Positions 43,837-55,575 of a DNA stretch of 64,000 nucleotides are shown in pieces. Under the pieces are notes generated by a model. The model was not told where the DNA came from, made no database searches, and saw only the letters and a program-made list of their open reading frames with translations. The number at the start of each line of letters is the position of its first letter. The first letter of the stretch is position 1. The stretch comes from Litsea cubeba (lineage: Eukaryota; Streptophyta; Magnoliopsida; Laurales; Lauraceae), in contig CM022944.1 of NCBI GenBank assembly GCA_012931725.1, positions 72,130,508 through 72,194,507 of the forward strand. Direction: 5' to 3'. The translations under genes and the position numbers were made by a program.

Positions 43837-45264
43837 ATATCACAAATTCTTAGTTTTATCCATGCATGCTTCTTTATCACCGTGCACTATTATACTGCAC
43901 GGTGTGTATAGGCTAGTCTTAATGTCACTGGTCAGTTTAAGTTGACCGATCAGTACTACCTTATGCGGTTTAATAGTGTCGTGCATTATAATTATGCATA
44001 TCTTATGACAACCGAGCATATATTAAATGCACAGTTCTGGAACTCCGAGCAGGACGCGAGAAGAAAAAAGAAAATGAAGGAAACGAAGTCAAAACGTATA
44101 CCTCGTGTTCATAGATTGTCAACTGCTTGTCCATATTGAAAATGCCTACTTTAAATACACAATGTGGTGCAGGGAGATGACTACTTCCAAGCTCGTTCAA
44201 GAAATGGAGGAGACTTGATGATACTAAAAAAGAGTTGACGAAGATGATGACGAAGGGGATGAAAATCGATAAGGAGGAAGGAGTGCAGAGGTGGAGTGAG
44301 AAGGGAAGGGATAAAAGGGAGAATGAAGAAGAAGAAGAAGAGAAGAGAAACGAGACCACTGCTGCTGCTGAACCAAAGGAGGAAGATGGATGCTGATGGT
44401 GAAGGGTGATTTCGTCCCTTTCACAGGAGGCCATTTTAGTAATTAAAAAAAATTATGGGGTGTTCAGGAAAACCCAAGCAATACTAACCAAATAATTCGA
44501 TGCAGCCCCATTTGAGTAGTATCTTATTCTTACAGATAATCTGTTCTAACAAAAGTATCTAGATTTTGTCTTTGAAAGTTGGAACCATTATGGCACTAAA
44601 CCAATGGATTGTCGTACACTTTTTGTTGTGGGTAAAAGTTCTATGGTGGTACCATAGGGATATGATGTAGTAGAAATATGAACAAAAATGCTCTTTAACA
44701 CATGGTGATTAGATGCATATCATATTAAAATTGGTTTTAATTTTTTCAAGAGATGGATTAATATAGATTATACCACGAATCGAGGCCGGACAGAAATGGA
44801 AAGTAGATTAGATGGGGGTGATTTCTCAAATTTTCTGCTCCAATCAATATTAGCAATTGCTGGTAATCGTTTACTATAGAGTAGGCAGAGTTCCCACCAA
44901 TTTAGTTCCTTTCTTTGAACTCCACATGTCAGAATATATTAGTGACTGTTCCCAACGTCCAGGAAAAATATTCAAGTTGGTAGGAATCCAATTGCAAATT
45001 GGTGGGTATCCAAATCCTAAACAAACAGCTAAAATTTAATATATGGAACCAAATCCAAGGCAACGAGCAACAAAAACCAAAATCCTAAAATTTTAATGAA
45101 AACCTAAATTTTAAATTATGGCTAAATCTCTCAATACGATCAAATGATTAAGGTTTTGATCATCAAATGGATCATCTGCATTGTTAAGAAATTCTCATCT
45201 TTTAAACGAGTTTCCTAATTTTGATCGTCTAAAACTTATCAAATTTGAGATGAAAATATCAATT
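43837..45264. other. No gene seen; includes GA-rich tract 44,223-44,400
   Basis: The minus strand is CT-rich at 44,223-44,434, with a Ser/Phe/Leu-rich ORF of low complexity. It could be the 5' leader of the FAR1-like gene but shows no coding signature. The remainder is AT-rich with only short chance ORFs. The TATAC/GTGCAG region near 43,890 has a small palindrome (ACTATTATACTGCACGGTG with CACCGTGCACTAT just before). Confidence 0.4.
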
Positions 45265-45265
45265 A

Positions 45266-45322
45266 CAGAAATCATATATAAGATGAACGCATCAATTAGA
45301 GAATTATCTGAGAGAGAGAAAT
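45266..45322. repeat. Left unit of a ~50 bp duplication split by a solo LTR
   Basis: GAAATCATATATAAGATGAA followed by GCATCAATTAGAGAATTATC recurs at 47,866-47,920 as GAAATCATACATAAGATGAA with a similar continuation. The solo LTR sits exactly between the two units. They look like a tandem duplication that existed before the insertion. Confidence 0.75.
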
Positions 45323-47865
45323 TGTAAGATCCCGGTCCCACCTATTATATATTTATTATTTTTTATTAGATATTATTATTATTTTAATTGAAATGTATTT
45401 TAGTTATTTAAGTGGTTAGGATTAAGTGGGGCACACGTTAGATTAGATGCGTGGATTGGTGAGTTGGGTTAATGGATAGATGTCCTGACCCGCAGTTTGA
45501 CCCGACCCAATGACTTAAGCCCATTATTCTCTTAACCTTATCCTCTTATTACGAATGCACATCCTCATCTCTTCCTCTGCAACTATTCCTGTCCCGATCG
45601 TTCGTCTTCTTCTTCCTCTTTTCAGCATCCCAAGCCATACCAGCTTTGAGATCTAGCCATCAGAATCAAGATCAGAGGATACCGTCATTCTTGGTTCCAC
45701 CTTCTTATCTCAGGTAACCCTCTCCTCAAGCCATTAGAGAAGTAAATCTATACTCTTGGGTTATCTTCTTCTTTTCCAATGTTAGGTTTGGGTAGGGTTA
45801 TAATAGATTTGCTCATTTGGGCATTTCTTTTCCATCTCTTATGTCAGATTGGCGATAGGATTATTCTCGAGCGCTGTGGGAATCTTGATTTGGGTATTAG
45901 GGTCTGTGCATTTTTCTTTAACCCGGTGAAAGGCAAGTACCTAATCATGATTTATAAATTTAATATTTGTTTTTCACCTTGATTCGCATGTAGAAACCTT
46001 TTGATGCCTTTTATATTGTAATATGAGTATACGATTTTTATCTTTCATTTTACTGTTACTATAATTCCAATATGATGAACTACCGCCCACTGTGTTTGGA
46101 ATTACTTCCGTGTGGTTTTAATTATGAAACTGGGTGGACCCCACTGATGATTGATCCAGACCGTAGATCTTATAGTGGACCCTGGGTGACCTTGGAGGTC
46201 AGCTCCATCAAGAGTGTTGATCGGTGGGGCCCACTATTTGAATACCCAGTTGTGTAGACGTTAATCTCCATTACAGAACTTTGTTCTATGTTGAGTGCAG
46301 AACTGTGTTCTGTATTGAGTGGAGGAGAGGATGACTTTGACTTTAGTTGTATAGGAATAAAATAAAAGTGATGACCTCTTACCTGATAAGAATGGGAATA
46401 AAGTGGATAAAGTGATGACATGGGATGACATCATCCCATGTGACTTTTAGTGTGGTGAAATTATTTACATTGACCCTTTTTATTTATGGAAATTTGAAGA
46501 AAGGGCCTTAGTTGATTTATAAATACAAATTAATTTTTAAATGGTATCTTTGATTTTCATGGGTTAGTATTATAATTTTATACCTTATTAATTAGATCTT
46601 CAGACCTGAGTAAATACCGACTGGGCACGTGGTATCTTACTAACATGGGGTTTAGTGCTTCATATAACCTCGGGGAAGTCCTAGTAGATTTGAGTTCAAT
46701 CCATCTCTATTGGAAAACCTTAATTGGGTCTATGCACCATAATTGGAGAAGGGATGCGTTGACCTTTTATCTATTTAGAGATTCCTATGGTTGTTGGGTA
46801 CGAGACCTTATGTTTAACCTTAGGATTGGCTTGTGATTATTCTTTGACCTTCGCATGCATATATATATATATATATATATGTTGATTTAGGATATCTATT
46901 CCTTTAGATGTATACCTTATGGTTTTATGGACTGTAAAGTGGCTTGGCAAATTCTGTATGACGATTTAATTATAATATGAATGTAGAATGGCCAGCACTT
47001 TACTTTGACTTAGGACTCTTGTGTCGGAGCCTTATTATTCGGGTCTATTATGCATATATGTTTCCTTTATGTTGGTCATTTTTGAACGACTGCAGATCGT
47101 ATATGGATGGTTGATCGCCGATGTGTCCGGATCACTTATAATCCGCTATGAATGTGAACAGGTTATCCTGATTTTTGTTTATTGATCGGTTGACCACCGA
47201 CGTTATGGACGGGCTTTCCCGATTATGTAGGGTTGACCACCCACAACGGGGACACTGTCTCCGTGTGAATCTTATTGCTCCATTTGTTTTATTTGGATTT
47301 ATGTCATACGTTCATTCGTGTATATCTTCACCTTTGCTTCTATATGATCACACTTGTCTATATTCTTCTCGTCATGATATTTAATTTTGAATTATGATTA
47401 TGTTCTTGCTATTTACTTTGAGATATTTGGTGCATAGGTACCGAGCCCTATTTTACCGAGGAAACGGAGGAGGATCAAACGTTTCAAACGTTTGAGCCAA
47501 CTGACGAACCCGAGTGGGACACCGGAGACGGTTTCGGAGCCGTCTGAGCCTGCATTAGAGAGAACGTCATCTTAGTAATTCCTTAGATGAACTTTCCTCA
47601 ATGATAAACCTTTCTTAGTAATTGTTTTATTCATTTTTTGCAACTTGAATTATTATGTTTATTTGATTTTCGTGATGGTTCATTACTTTGAATACCAATT
47701 GAATGCAGCTTCCGTTGCATTTAATGAAATTTATTTTGACTCACCACATGTTGAAATTTTATGTGGGTCCACTTTTGGAAGCTTGTGTTGTATTAAACAC
47801 AGGAATTTGAATTTAAAATTTTAATTTTCACGTTTTTCCCCAATTCTTATTTTGGGGACGTGACA
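45323..47865. mobile_element. Solo LTR, 2.5 kb, Ty3/gypsy-like termini
   Basis: It begins TGTAAGATCCCGGTCCCACC and ends TTTTGGGGACGTGACA, a TG...CA pair with partly inverted CCC/GGG ends. GAAAT flanks it at 45,318-45,322 and 47,866-47,870 as a 5 bp target duplication. No gag or pol is present between these ends, so it is read as a solo LTR. The ends resemble LTRs of plant Ty3/gypsy elements. Orientation is not certain. Short ORFs inside have no recognisable content. Confidence 0.85.
46859..46880. repeat. (AT)n microsatellite
   Basis: Eleven AT units inside the solo LTR, following GCATGC. Confidence 0.9.
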
Positions 47866-48894
47866 GAAATCATACATAAGATGAACACATCACAATTAGA
47901 GAATTATCTGAGAGACAGAGAGAGAGACTAATCCAAGTGAAAATGTCTGAAACAGCGTAAAATTTGGACGGCCCCAGTTAAAAAGAGGTCTGATGTGTGT
48001 TAAAAGATTGATTGATAAAAGAGAGACCCCTAAGTATGCGCTGGTAAAATGGGTTACCTGTAGAATTTCTTACATGCCCAGGGCATTTTTGTCCCATATG
48101 AACGGGTTGCTAACAAGAAATTGGTGAAGGTTCCACAGTGGGAACCACTGGTGAAAATTTAAATCTCTTAAAGCATATGTCCCGATCTTGTATGGGTCCT
48201 TGCCAAGTTTTTCCCATAAGAGTTGAGCCCATCATTTAATTAATCACTAATAAAATTGTTGGCATTTGTGATGGGACCCACATGTAAAACACTTGTGTTT
48301 ACATGTGGATGGACCCCACTCACAAAGATACACCCCTCACATGGAGTCTCATGGTGATATGGATAAGGATAGCTTGAGGTTGATCCAACTCTCTATCTCT
48401 TTATCATATCTACATTCAGACTCAAATTGAGAGATAGTGATCATAATCATCTCTCAATTCGAATTTGAATAGAGATCTTATCACCCATTAGCCTAAGGGC
48501 TATATATAGACATGAGAAATATAGCTTGAAATAATTTTGAAGAATTAATCTTCCTTTCACTAGATCTCCAATTCTCCATCATCATCTTTTGCATCCAGGG
48601 TGTCCATCCTTGCCCTTGGATCTTAAAAAGTGACTTATATGTGACTGATCTCTCGTAGACAGTCATAGATCTCCACACCATTGCCTGATTCAAGCCGATC
48701 TTGTCTTATTGCGTTTGTAGCAGCCAGCACCTATAGATCCTTGCTTCCGCTATAATTACACCCTTCAAAAATATGTATCTGTATCTATACTTATAGCTTT
48801 GGAGCATGGCATAAAAGGACATAAATTAGTTAGAAAAGACTTGAGATACCAATAAAAGGTGTAGCACAAGAGTTAGTAGTAACATAGGACTTGT
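47866..48894. other. No gene seen
   Basis: Begins with the right unit of the ~50 bp duplication (47,866-47,920). The remainder is AT-rich with short ORFs lacking recognisable motifs. Confidence 0.5.
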
Positions 48895-49010
48895 ACCTAG
48901 AGATCATCCCGGGCATTGGTCAGCTGGTTAGGGTCGTGTGGTGTGTGGTCATATGAGTTCCAGTCCGCGTAAAGCAGCCACAAAAAACTAAAGAAGAAGA
49001 AGATCATAAT
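48895..49010 (+). mobile_element. tRNA-derived SINE-like sequence or decayed tRNA
   Basis: TGGTCAGCTGGTTAG at 48,917 resembles an internal polymerase III A box. AGTTCCAGTCC at 48,956-48,966 matches a B box (GGTTCGANTCC) at about 8 of 11 positions. Their spacing of 39 bp fits a tRNA. No acceptor stem could be paired. A short (AAG)n-like stretch follows (near 48,992), as SINE tails can have. Target duplications were not found. Confidence 0.4.
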
Positions 49011-49263
49011 CTTCACCATCACTATAGCCTTAAGCACTCTCTTTGGGATCACCTAGGGCACGTATCTTATTAGTGAAAAATAGGAGATGGATACATTCCT
49101 GTTTCCATTAATTCTCAATTTTTATGGTCTACATGGTTTTTTTACAAAAGCAGAAATCATTGCTGCTGATTTCAGAAGACAGGTTTGTATATATAAAAAA
49201 AAAAAAAAAAATTGCCACCATCTATTGAACTACAAAATTCAATATACCAAAGGCTAGACATTT

Positions 49264-49635
49264 TTAATTTGGGGAAAATTTAATTTCGTGCTTCTGTTTC
49301 TGAATTTCTTCATCAAGAAGCTGAATTAAGATCCCCTGATTCGAGCTCCATTTCTCACTGTTGAGCATGTGGTGCAATGAGTGTAGCTCTTCAAGATTTG
49401 CCTTCTTCAAGAGGCCTTTTAATGAAGACTGGTTCTTGGTAGTATCATCCTCATGTTCCTCCTTGTCGGCAGTTTTGAGATCAGCAGTGGAACTTCCAGA
49501 TAGAAAATGCTGTGTGACTTGAGCTCCCGGCCTTGAATTCCAGTACTCTAGACAGACGCGCTTATGGTCCATTGCCTCTATGGCCTGTTGAATATCACGA
49601 AAACACTGGACAATTTCAGCTTCAATTTGAAACAA
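49264..49635 (-). CDS. Unrecognised 123-codon ORF, possibly a host exon
   Basis: The translation is not low-complexity and has the composition of a real protein: EIVQCFRDIQQAIEAMDHKR, then CLEYWNSRPGAQVTQHF, a Lys/Glu/Asp-rich stretch, and LLKKANLEELHSLHHMLNSE followed by LIQLLDEEIQKQKHEI. The last part is probably helical. The first codon offered is TTG, not ATG, so this would be a terminal exon with an upstream splice acceptor rather than a whole gene. I do not recognise the family. No neighbouring exon was identified within 500 bp on either side. It may be a chance ORF or a decayed gene piece. Confidence 0.35.
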   Translation of the reverse strand: MFQIEAEIVQCFRDIQQAIEAMDHKRVCLEYWNSRPGAQVTQHFLSGSSTADLKTADKEEHEDDTTKNQSSLKGLLKKANLEELHSLHHMLNSEKWSSNQGILIQLLDEEIQKQKHEIKFSPN

Positions 49636-50124
49636 CCAGATTCCTCAGTAATTTGTGATGTTTATGGTAAGTTAACATGAAATTTTCCATTTTATATAAG
49701 ATTAGATAGATGTGACCTAAGTACATCCAACCCATCCATGTGTTAACATACAAGCTTGGCGCATGATTATCCAGCTCATCCATGCATGTATTACATGCTA
49801 GGTTGCTAGGTGCATGAAAGAGATGAACCATCCATCAGGTAGCCTCGGCGGATAGCATAGCTGTAACTGGGACAGTCCAATGCATACTAGGGGTCCACCT
49901 CTTGCATGGCCCGAATGTAGCACATCTACACATGGCCATGGAGGTCATAGAATGCTTAAACCTTCAATTAAAAATGGAATGAAAGTAGTGCAACAGCAAA
50001 CATTGGGCAGAAGATCATGGATTTTGAATAACTCAATCAGCATTCAGGTGGTGCTAGAAAATGAAAATCTCAAACAACCCCAAAATGCTCAAGATGTGTA
50101 CTCAGCAGGTTCAGTTGAGTATTT
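49636..50124. other. No gene seen
   Basis: AT-rich with short ORFs only. The right end is the insertion point of the LINE tail. Confidence 0.4.
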
Positions 50125-50932
50125 TTATTTTTTTTTATCAGTAACGATAAATTATATTAAAAGAGAAAGCCAGATACAAGAAACCACACAAACAACAAAA
50201 AGAGCTCGATGGTATAAAAGGATTATACCACAAAAAAGGAAAAGCAAAAGATAAAAAAAACATCACTCAATGAAAGCCACCAAATTAGAAGACCTATCCA
50301 CCCCTTGCTTAGCTAACGAATCAGCAAAATCATTAGCCGACCTCCCAACGTGTTGAAACTTTACTTGAATCGAGGAAGCTAAATCTTTAATCTCATTAAA
50401 GTAAAATTGAAATCTACAAGGAATGACAGCCGAAGAAGACACCCACGAAATAGCATTGAGAGAATCGCTTTCCACCTCTAACCTTCAATTAAATGAGGAA
50501 GAGGCAAAAATTCGAACAACTTCAAGGATAGTTAACACCTCCGCCTCATTAGACTCCATAGTCCCAACATGCTTGGAAAACATTACCAACACAAGCCCTC
50601 CACTATCGCGAAGTACCCCACCAATACCCGCTGGCCCAGGCTTTCCTTTAGCTGCCCCATCCACATTAAACTTCAACACCCCAACATTGGGAGGAGCCCA
50701 ATGCACCACTTTTTTTACCTTCTTCACCTCACAATATAAGGAAGCCTCCCAATTATGCAACACACCAAAAACTTTTGAAGCGTCAAACTCCTTCTTGAAG
50801 GAAGCACATTTTGCAATTTGAACCACCACTAATTGCTCTAACTCTTCCATGGGCAACAAAGACCCTCCGAAAATTCTATTGTTCCTTTCTTTCCACACGG
50901 ACCACAAAATAGCGAAAGGAATAATCCTTCAG
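50125..50932 (-). mobile_element. 5'-truncated LINE 3' end with RNase H domain
   Basis: The minus frames 50,485-50,907 and 50,263-50,475 are one frame split by a TGA at 50,485-50,487. They read WSVWKERNNRIFGG, then VLKFNVDGAAKGKPGPAGIGGVLRDSGG and SNEAEVLTILEV, then ESDSLNAISWV and RSANDFADSLAKQGVD. This is the RNase H-like tail of plant non-LTR retrotransposon polyproteins. It is followed by about 140 bp of 3' untranslated sequence ending TTACTGATAAAAAAAAATAAAAATA, a poly(A)-like tail at 50,125-50,150. RT and endonuclease are missing, the usual outcome of incomplete reverse transcription. Target duplications were not certain. Confidence 0.8.
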
Positions 50933-52045
50933 AGAATCAAAAGAAGTAATAAAATGAGGTTATCACATAATCTGAAAAAAAAAATTGAAAGTCAAAGCAA
51001 AGGATCCTAAGAATGAGTAAAAAATTAGTAGTAATTTTTCTCTCAAAAATGTCATATAGATGAAGCAGCTTTCAAGCTTTTTAAAAGTATAGCATGGTTT
51101 TTCTGCGTAAATGTTTAAGAAATCATACCATTTGCAGAAAGAAAATGATTTGTTTTTTGAGCAGTTGTGAAAACTTTCGTGTTAAGATAGAGCATCATTT
51201 GAGTCGTGGAGATTTCATTAAATCTCAAATGAGGAAACAGTCCATGTAAAGTAGTACGTGGTCAAGACTACTGACTGGGAACTTGAAAGTTGAAACAGAA
51301 GGACAAGAAAAACATGTTATCTGTCCCTACAACTACAAGATGAGACTGATCTGTGACAGTTTTTTATTTTTATAATCAATATTTTCATTATAATGTTGAT
51401 TATGTTAAAAGGGGGAAAAAGCTATGATGCCCATAAACGGATACAGGTACGGACGCAAATACAAGGATTGGGGATATGACTCTGCCCTTCCGAAAATTTA
51501 GGAGAAAAATATGGATACTGGTGTCTTAATTTTTTCTTTGGATCATTTTTGAACTAATGAGATTATCATTGTTTACGTTCCCTTCAAATATTTTTTATGT
51601 AGAGAAGTAAGAAAATTAAAAGAACTATATGAAATAATGGAATTGGAAACTAGGATATGCTAAACTTGTACCCTAGTAGTATTCATGCAATAATATCTGG
51701 TATTGATACAAGTGTTGTATTGGTAAGGCATAGATATGTTGGACTTGTACTAGTATCCGGGTATCATAAGGCAGAAGGCTGAGTCACAATGGGAATGGAG
51801 AAGTAATTATAAGAATAGCCCCAGTAGACCTTATTTAACCAAGGGATCTGCATAGTGTTGGCTTTCCTAATAACAAAACAAAATGGAAAGCACAGGGTGA
51901 TAATGCACAGCATTTCTATGCCCATTCCACCCAAGTGGATAGGTACAGTGGATAAATGTTTTGAGGCCAAGGGGAAGCCCGGCATATAGCATTTCTTGTC
52001 CCCTCTCAAAGCAGGTAAAAGCAATTTGGAGTCACATTCACATTG
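50933..52045. other. No gene seen
   Basis: AT-rich DNA. An ORF at 51,764-52,024 on the minus strand has no recognisable family and follows the weak RNase H-like fragment in another frame. Confidence 0.4.
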
Positions 52046-52147
52046 ATCTGGAAAAACGTTAATTATAGCACTGACATTGTGCCTGATGATGCCACCACCT
52101 CCTGCTTTCCCAAAATTCCTAAGAAGCGACCATCAAAATTAAGCACA
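52046..52147 (-). pseudogene. Possible RNase H-like (LINE-type) fragment, frameshifted
   Basis: Minus strand reads VLNFDGRFLG in one frame and FGKAGGGGIIRHN in the next, joined at about 52,118. Together they resemble the FDG...G-x-GKAGxGGxIRD start of the RNase H domain in plant LINE polyproteins. Downstream motifs of that domain are not found, so this may be a small remnant or chance. Confidence 0.35.
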
Positions 52148-52683
52148 TTTCTGGCGGACAATTTCTTTAAGCTTGAGGCAAAAGAGCTATGACAGGCAAT
52201 GAATTCAGCTTCAAAACAAAGTAGCCCCACTTGCAGCATGTGGGCCCATGATGTTCTTGTCTCACATCCTTCCTCTAAAGATTTGCAACACCATCTAAGC
52301 CTAGCTAGGCATAGATGGATGGAAGAATGGAAGATCACAGATTTGATATTCCTACACTCAACACAACAATAAATAAATAAATAAATACAAAAAAAAAAAA
52401 ACAAACCTAAACCCATGATGCATAAAAATAAACTAAGGGCCTGTTTCGTAACTCTAAAACTAAGCACTTATTTTATCATTTAGAGCTTATGAAACCTCTA
52501 ATAAAATTTAAAATTATAACTTTTATTTAGCAATTAGAGGTTTTAACCACTTACATATAAGCCGGGCGAGTAAGCTTTTTTTCCAGAGCTTATTCGCCTA
52601 AAGGCGGAGGAAACGTTACTTTTGGGTTCATTGGACAAAAATGCCCTATAAACTTTTTTATATTTACCAGACTGCCCTCACTC
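52148..52683. other. No gene seen upstream of the chromodomain element
   Basis: AT-rich. GGGCCTGTTTCGTAACTC near 52,438 resembles the end of a hAT-like MITE, but no matching inverted end was found before or after the element insertion. Confidence 0.35.
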
Positions 52684-52688
52684 ACAAC

Positions 52689-54037
52689 TGATGCAGGACA
52701 AAATGAAAGTTAATCTAAATGATGCAAGATGAGATCAATAACAATAATAACAATTATAATGAATCAATTGAAACAGGTTGACACGTCATTCCATGCTGAA
52801 ATCCACTTAGTTAATTATGAGGAAATCCAGTTCTTGTTACAGTCCTGCAATTTGGGCCCTCAAAGAATTGAGGAAGGGACCAAGTGGAGAGTAAGAACCT
52901 CCACCTTGCCTAGGGATCTGTCGAGTCAAGTAAATGACCAAGATCCTTGGGGCCTGGGGTAACAATTGAATAGTAGTGGACTGAATATGGTTTTAAATGA
53001 AATTCAGGTTTAATTCAATACACTCACAACTTTATAATGTTAGGCTTGAAATTCAGAAGTGAAAACATGAATTAAATGGGCTGTAATGGGTTGAAACCAG
53101 ATCTAGTGCTTGCCATTCTAGATCTATTGCTGGTCTGATCAGATCTAAAGGTTTGGGGGAATGAACAATTGTGATTGATTGATGGATAAGGGGCTGGTTG
53201 GAGGGCTGCAAGGGTTTAATGGTGTTGATTGGGATTTGGGTTGGATCTAGGATTCCACCATGTGAGTAGATCTAAATCTGGATGGGCAAGAAAGTGTGAG
53301 ATGTGTATCAAAGGAAAGGGAAAACAGTGGAGAAAAATACCTTGGGGTTGAAGATAGTGTAATATCTTGGCTTCGCACCAAATTCCCCTTCGCGGGCGAG
53401 AAGAAGATCCTGCAAGAGAAATCTCAAGAAGGCCTTTGGAAGAAAATCATTATTCATTCATTATCCCCTCTTTTCCAAGAGATACAACCTTAATAATGAG
53501 TAATAAGAGAACCCTAGAAACCAATGGTTCAGATTAAAACATCCAGATCTTGTCTCATAAATTAAAACCAAACAAATAAAATAAATAAGACCAACAAGTG
53601 GCTGTCGACAAGGTGGAAAAGGGGCTGCCTTGCGCATGGGGATTTGTGCGCAAGTCTTCTGCACGCATCCCTATGCAAGGGACTTTAAGTTGTGGGCCCC
53701 CCGGGCCCCTCTTCTTATGTCTTTAGTTTTTAACTCTTTAATTCCAATGGGTCCCTTGCCAATCCTTAAATCTTCATGATGACTCCACAATTGCTCATCT
53801 CCAGTGGACCATCCCAGTATGGGGTCTTCTACAGGTCCACCACCGGAGGCCTTCCGCACACCCGGATCAAGATCCAACGGTGTATCTTCGCCCAACGGCT
53901 GATCCAATTGTAGATCTTCATGATTGTGATGCATCAAGCCCATGAAAAGTTGATCCAGCCACAAGGAAGCCTTGTCAACCATTTTCTTCTTACGCCTTTG
54001 GGATGTCTTTCCATATCTGGAGTTGATGTCCGAATCA
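52689..54037 (-). repeat. 3' LTR of the chromodomain element
   Basis: 1,349 bp. On the minus strand it starts TGATTCGGACATCAACTCC and ends CCTGCATCA. The pol reading frame continues open into it as far as 53,671. Confidence 0.93.
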
Positions 54038-54474
54038 ATTCCCTTCAGCTGTGAAGATTTCGCCACTGGCGAAACAAAACTGTCATATCTCTCCAAAATA
54101 TCTGGGTCCATTCGCTGTAGCTCATCACGGGTAATCCAAGTACCATCTGAAACTGGCCTGTTCTTCCACTTGACAATGTACTTTTGAACCCCGCCGTGTT
54201 TGGTGGAAACCAAGGTCTCATCCAACATATCCTCCACATTCTTTTTATGTTGGCTCAAAGGGGGTGTAGGTGGAGAAGGAGGATCAGGCTCAAATTGGGA
54301 ATGTTCATATGGTCCAAGCACCTGTGGTGGGTCAGCTTTGGTGGCTATTGGGTCTATAGGTACGGGAAACTGATGATCATCAGGTGAAGTTGTGGGACCT
54401 CTAAAGATCACGAGATCTTCTACATTGAAAATCGGACTAATCCCCATGTCCGGTGGTAGTTCTAGCACATGCAT
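53671..54474 (-). pseudogene. Chromodomain C-terminus of integrase, reading into the 3' LTR
   Basis: The frame starts in the end of integrase (LELPPDMGISPIFNVEDL). After a Pro-rich spacer, residues about 80-130 form a chromodomain: VEDMLDETLVST, then YIVKWKNRPVSDGTWITRDEL. The aromatic Y-x-x-K-W-K core and the later Trp are present. Chromodomains on integrase are thought to guide insertion to particular chromatin. The frame crosses the LTR boundary at 54,037 and stays open for about 120 more codons (Lys/Arg patch QRRKKK, then acidic). The 5' LTR keeps a shorter version open (59,802-60,027). Integrase itself is broken, so the protein is not expected to work. Confidence 0.85.
54038..54048 (-). 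other. Polypurine tract of the chromodomain element
   Basis: The minus strand reads CTGAAGGGAAT directly before the LTR start TGATTCGG, inside the open pol frame. Confidence 0.7.
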
Positions 54475-55575
54475 TTGGACCTAATCTCTTTAAAATTTTG
54501 GAAGGTCTCATACTGCGGGCTTCTAACTGCTTAGCAATCCCCTGAGGGAACCTTTCAGGCCTCATCCTGATCATCACATAGTCACCTATGTTGAATTCAA
54601 CATGACGACGATGTGCGTTGGTAGCAATTTTGTAGGACTCATTATGCATGTTAATTCTTTTCTTGATCTCATCATGCAATGCATGTATGTGTTGTGCAAA
54701 TAACTGAGCTGATGCAGATGGCCTAGGTAATGATGATATGGGAATTAGGTCAACTGGCATCCTAGGCTTATACCCTAACATTGCTTCAAATGGACTCATA
54801 CCAATGGACCTAATGGCCGAACTATTGTACGCAAACTCAGCAGTCGGTAACATAGTATCCCATGCTCAAATATGCTCCCCTACAAGACACCTAAGAAGAT
54901 TTCCCAGACTCCTATTCACAACCTTAGTTTGGCCATCTGTTTGTGGGTGATAGGCAGAAGAAAACTGAAGTTTAGTTCCCATGATCACCCAAAGTGTCTT
55001 CCAAAAGTAGCTTGTAAATTTCACATCCCTATCAGACACAATGGTAGTTGGAAGCCCATGAAGTCGAACAACCTCACCAAAGAAAAGATGTGCAATGTGA
55101 GATGCATCTGAGGTTTTCGAACAAGGAATGAAGTAGGCCATCTTGGAGAAACGGTCCACCACCACCATAATGGAATCGTGTTTCCGCAAAGTTTTCGGTA
55201 GACCCAACACGAAATCCATACTGACATTTTGCCACGGTGCATGCGGCACCGGCAATGGAGTGTACAACCTCGTGTTTTGCTTGCGTTGTTTTGCAAGCTG
55301 ACATGTTCGACACTGCCCTATTATTTTGGCAACATCTCGCTTGAGAGTTGGCCAATAGAATCGGTCCTCCACAAAGGCAATGGTCTTATCGCGACCAAAG
55401 TGGCCTGCGATTCCTCCCGCATGTGATGTTCAGGAAATGCATAATCTGTTTCCTTTAAAAAGGAATCCATCTTTGAGCAAAAATCCCTGAATGTTGCTTG
55501 AGTGATTATCCGAAAGCAACTTAAAAATTTCCTCAAAATATGGGCATGTAGGATATGCTTCCAGTAAACGCTCAA
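54437..55575 (-). pseudogene. Integrase of the chromodomain element, catalytic Glu changed to Lys
   Basis: Frames 54,866-55,372 and 54,437-54,853 carry the integrase. CRTCQLAKQ belongs to the zinc domain. The core has WQNVSMDFVLGLP (first Asp) and IVSDRDVKF (second Asp). The third acid in HPQTDGQTKVVNRSL is Lys where the family has Glu (codon 54,923-54,925), which should abolish strand transfer. A stop at the end of LVGEHI splits core from C-terminal region (FAYNSSAIRSIGMSPFEAML). The GPY/F-type motif reads ARSMRPSKIL instead of the usual GPF/Y, followed by a frameshift near 54,480. The fragment 55,321-55,575 upstream is the preceding linker in a different frame. Confidence 0.88.

Noticed and set aside
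44003..44434. Minus-strand ORF upstream of the FAR1-like fragment
   Set aside because: Ser/Phe/Leu low complexity from a CT-rich tract; better read as untranslated or simple sequence.
52430..52480. GGGCCTGTTTCG as the end of a hAT-like MITE
   Set aside because: No inverted partner or 8 bp target duplication was found on either side of the later chromodomain element insertion.
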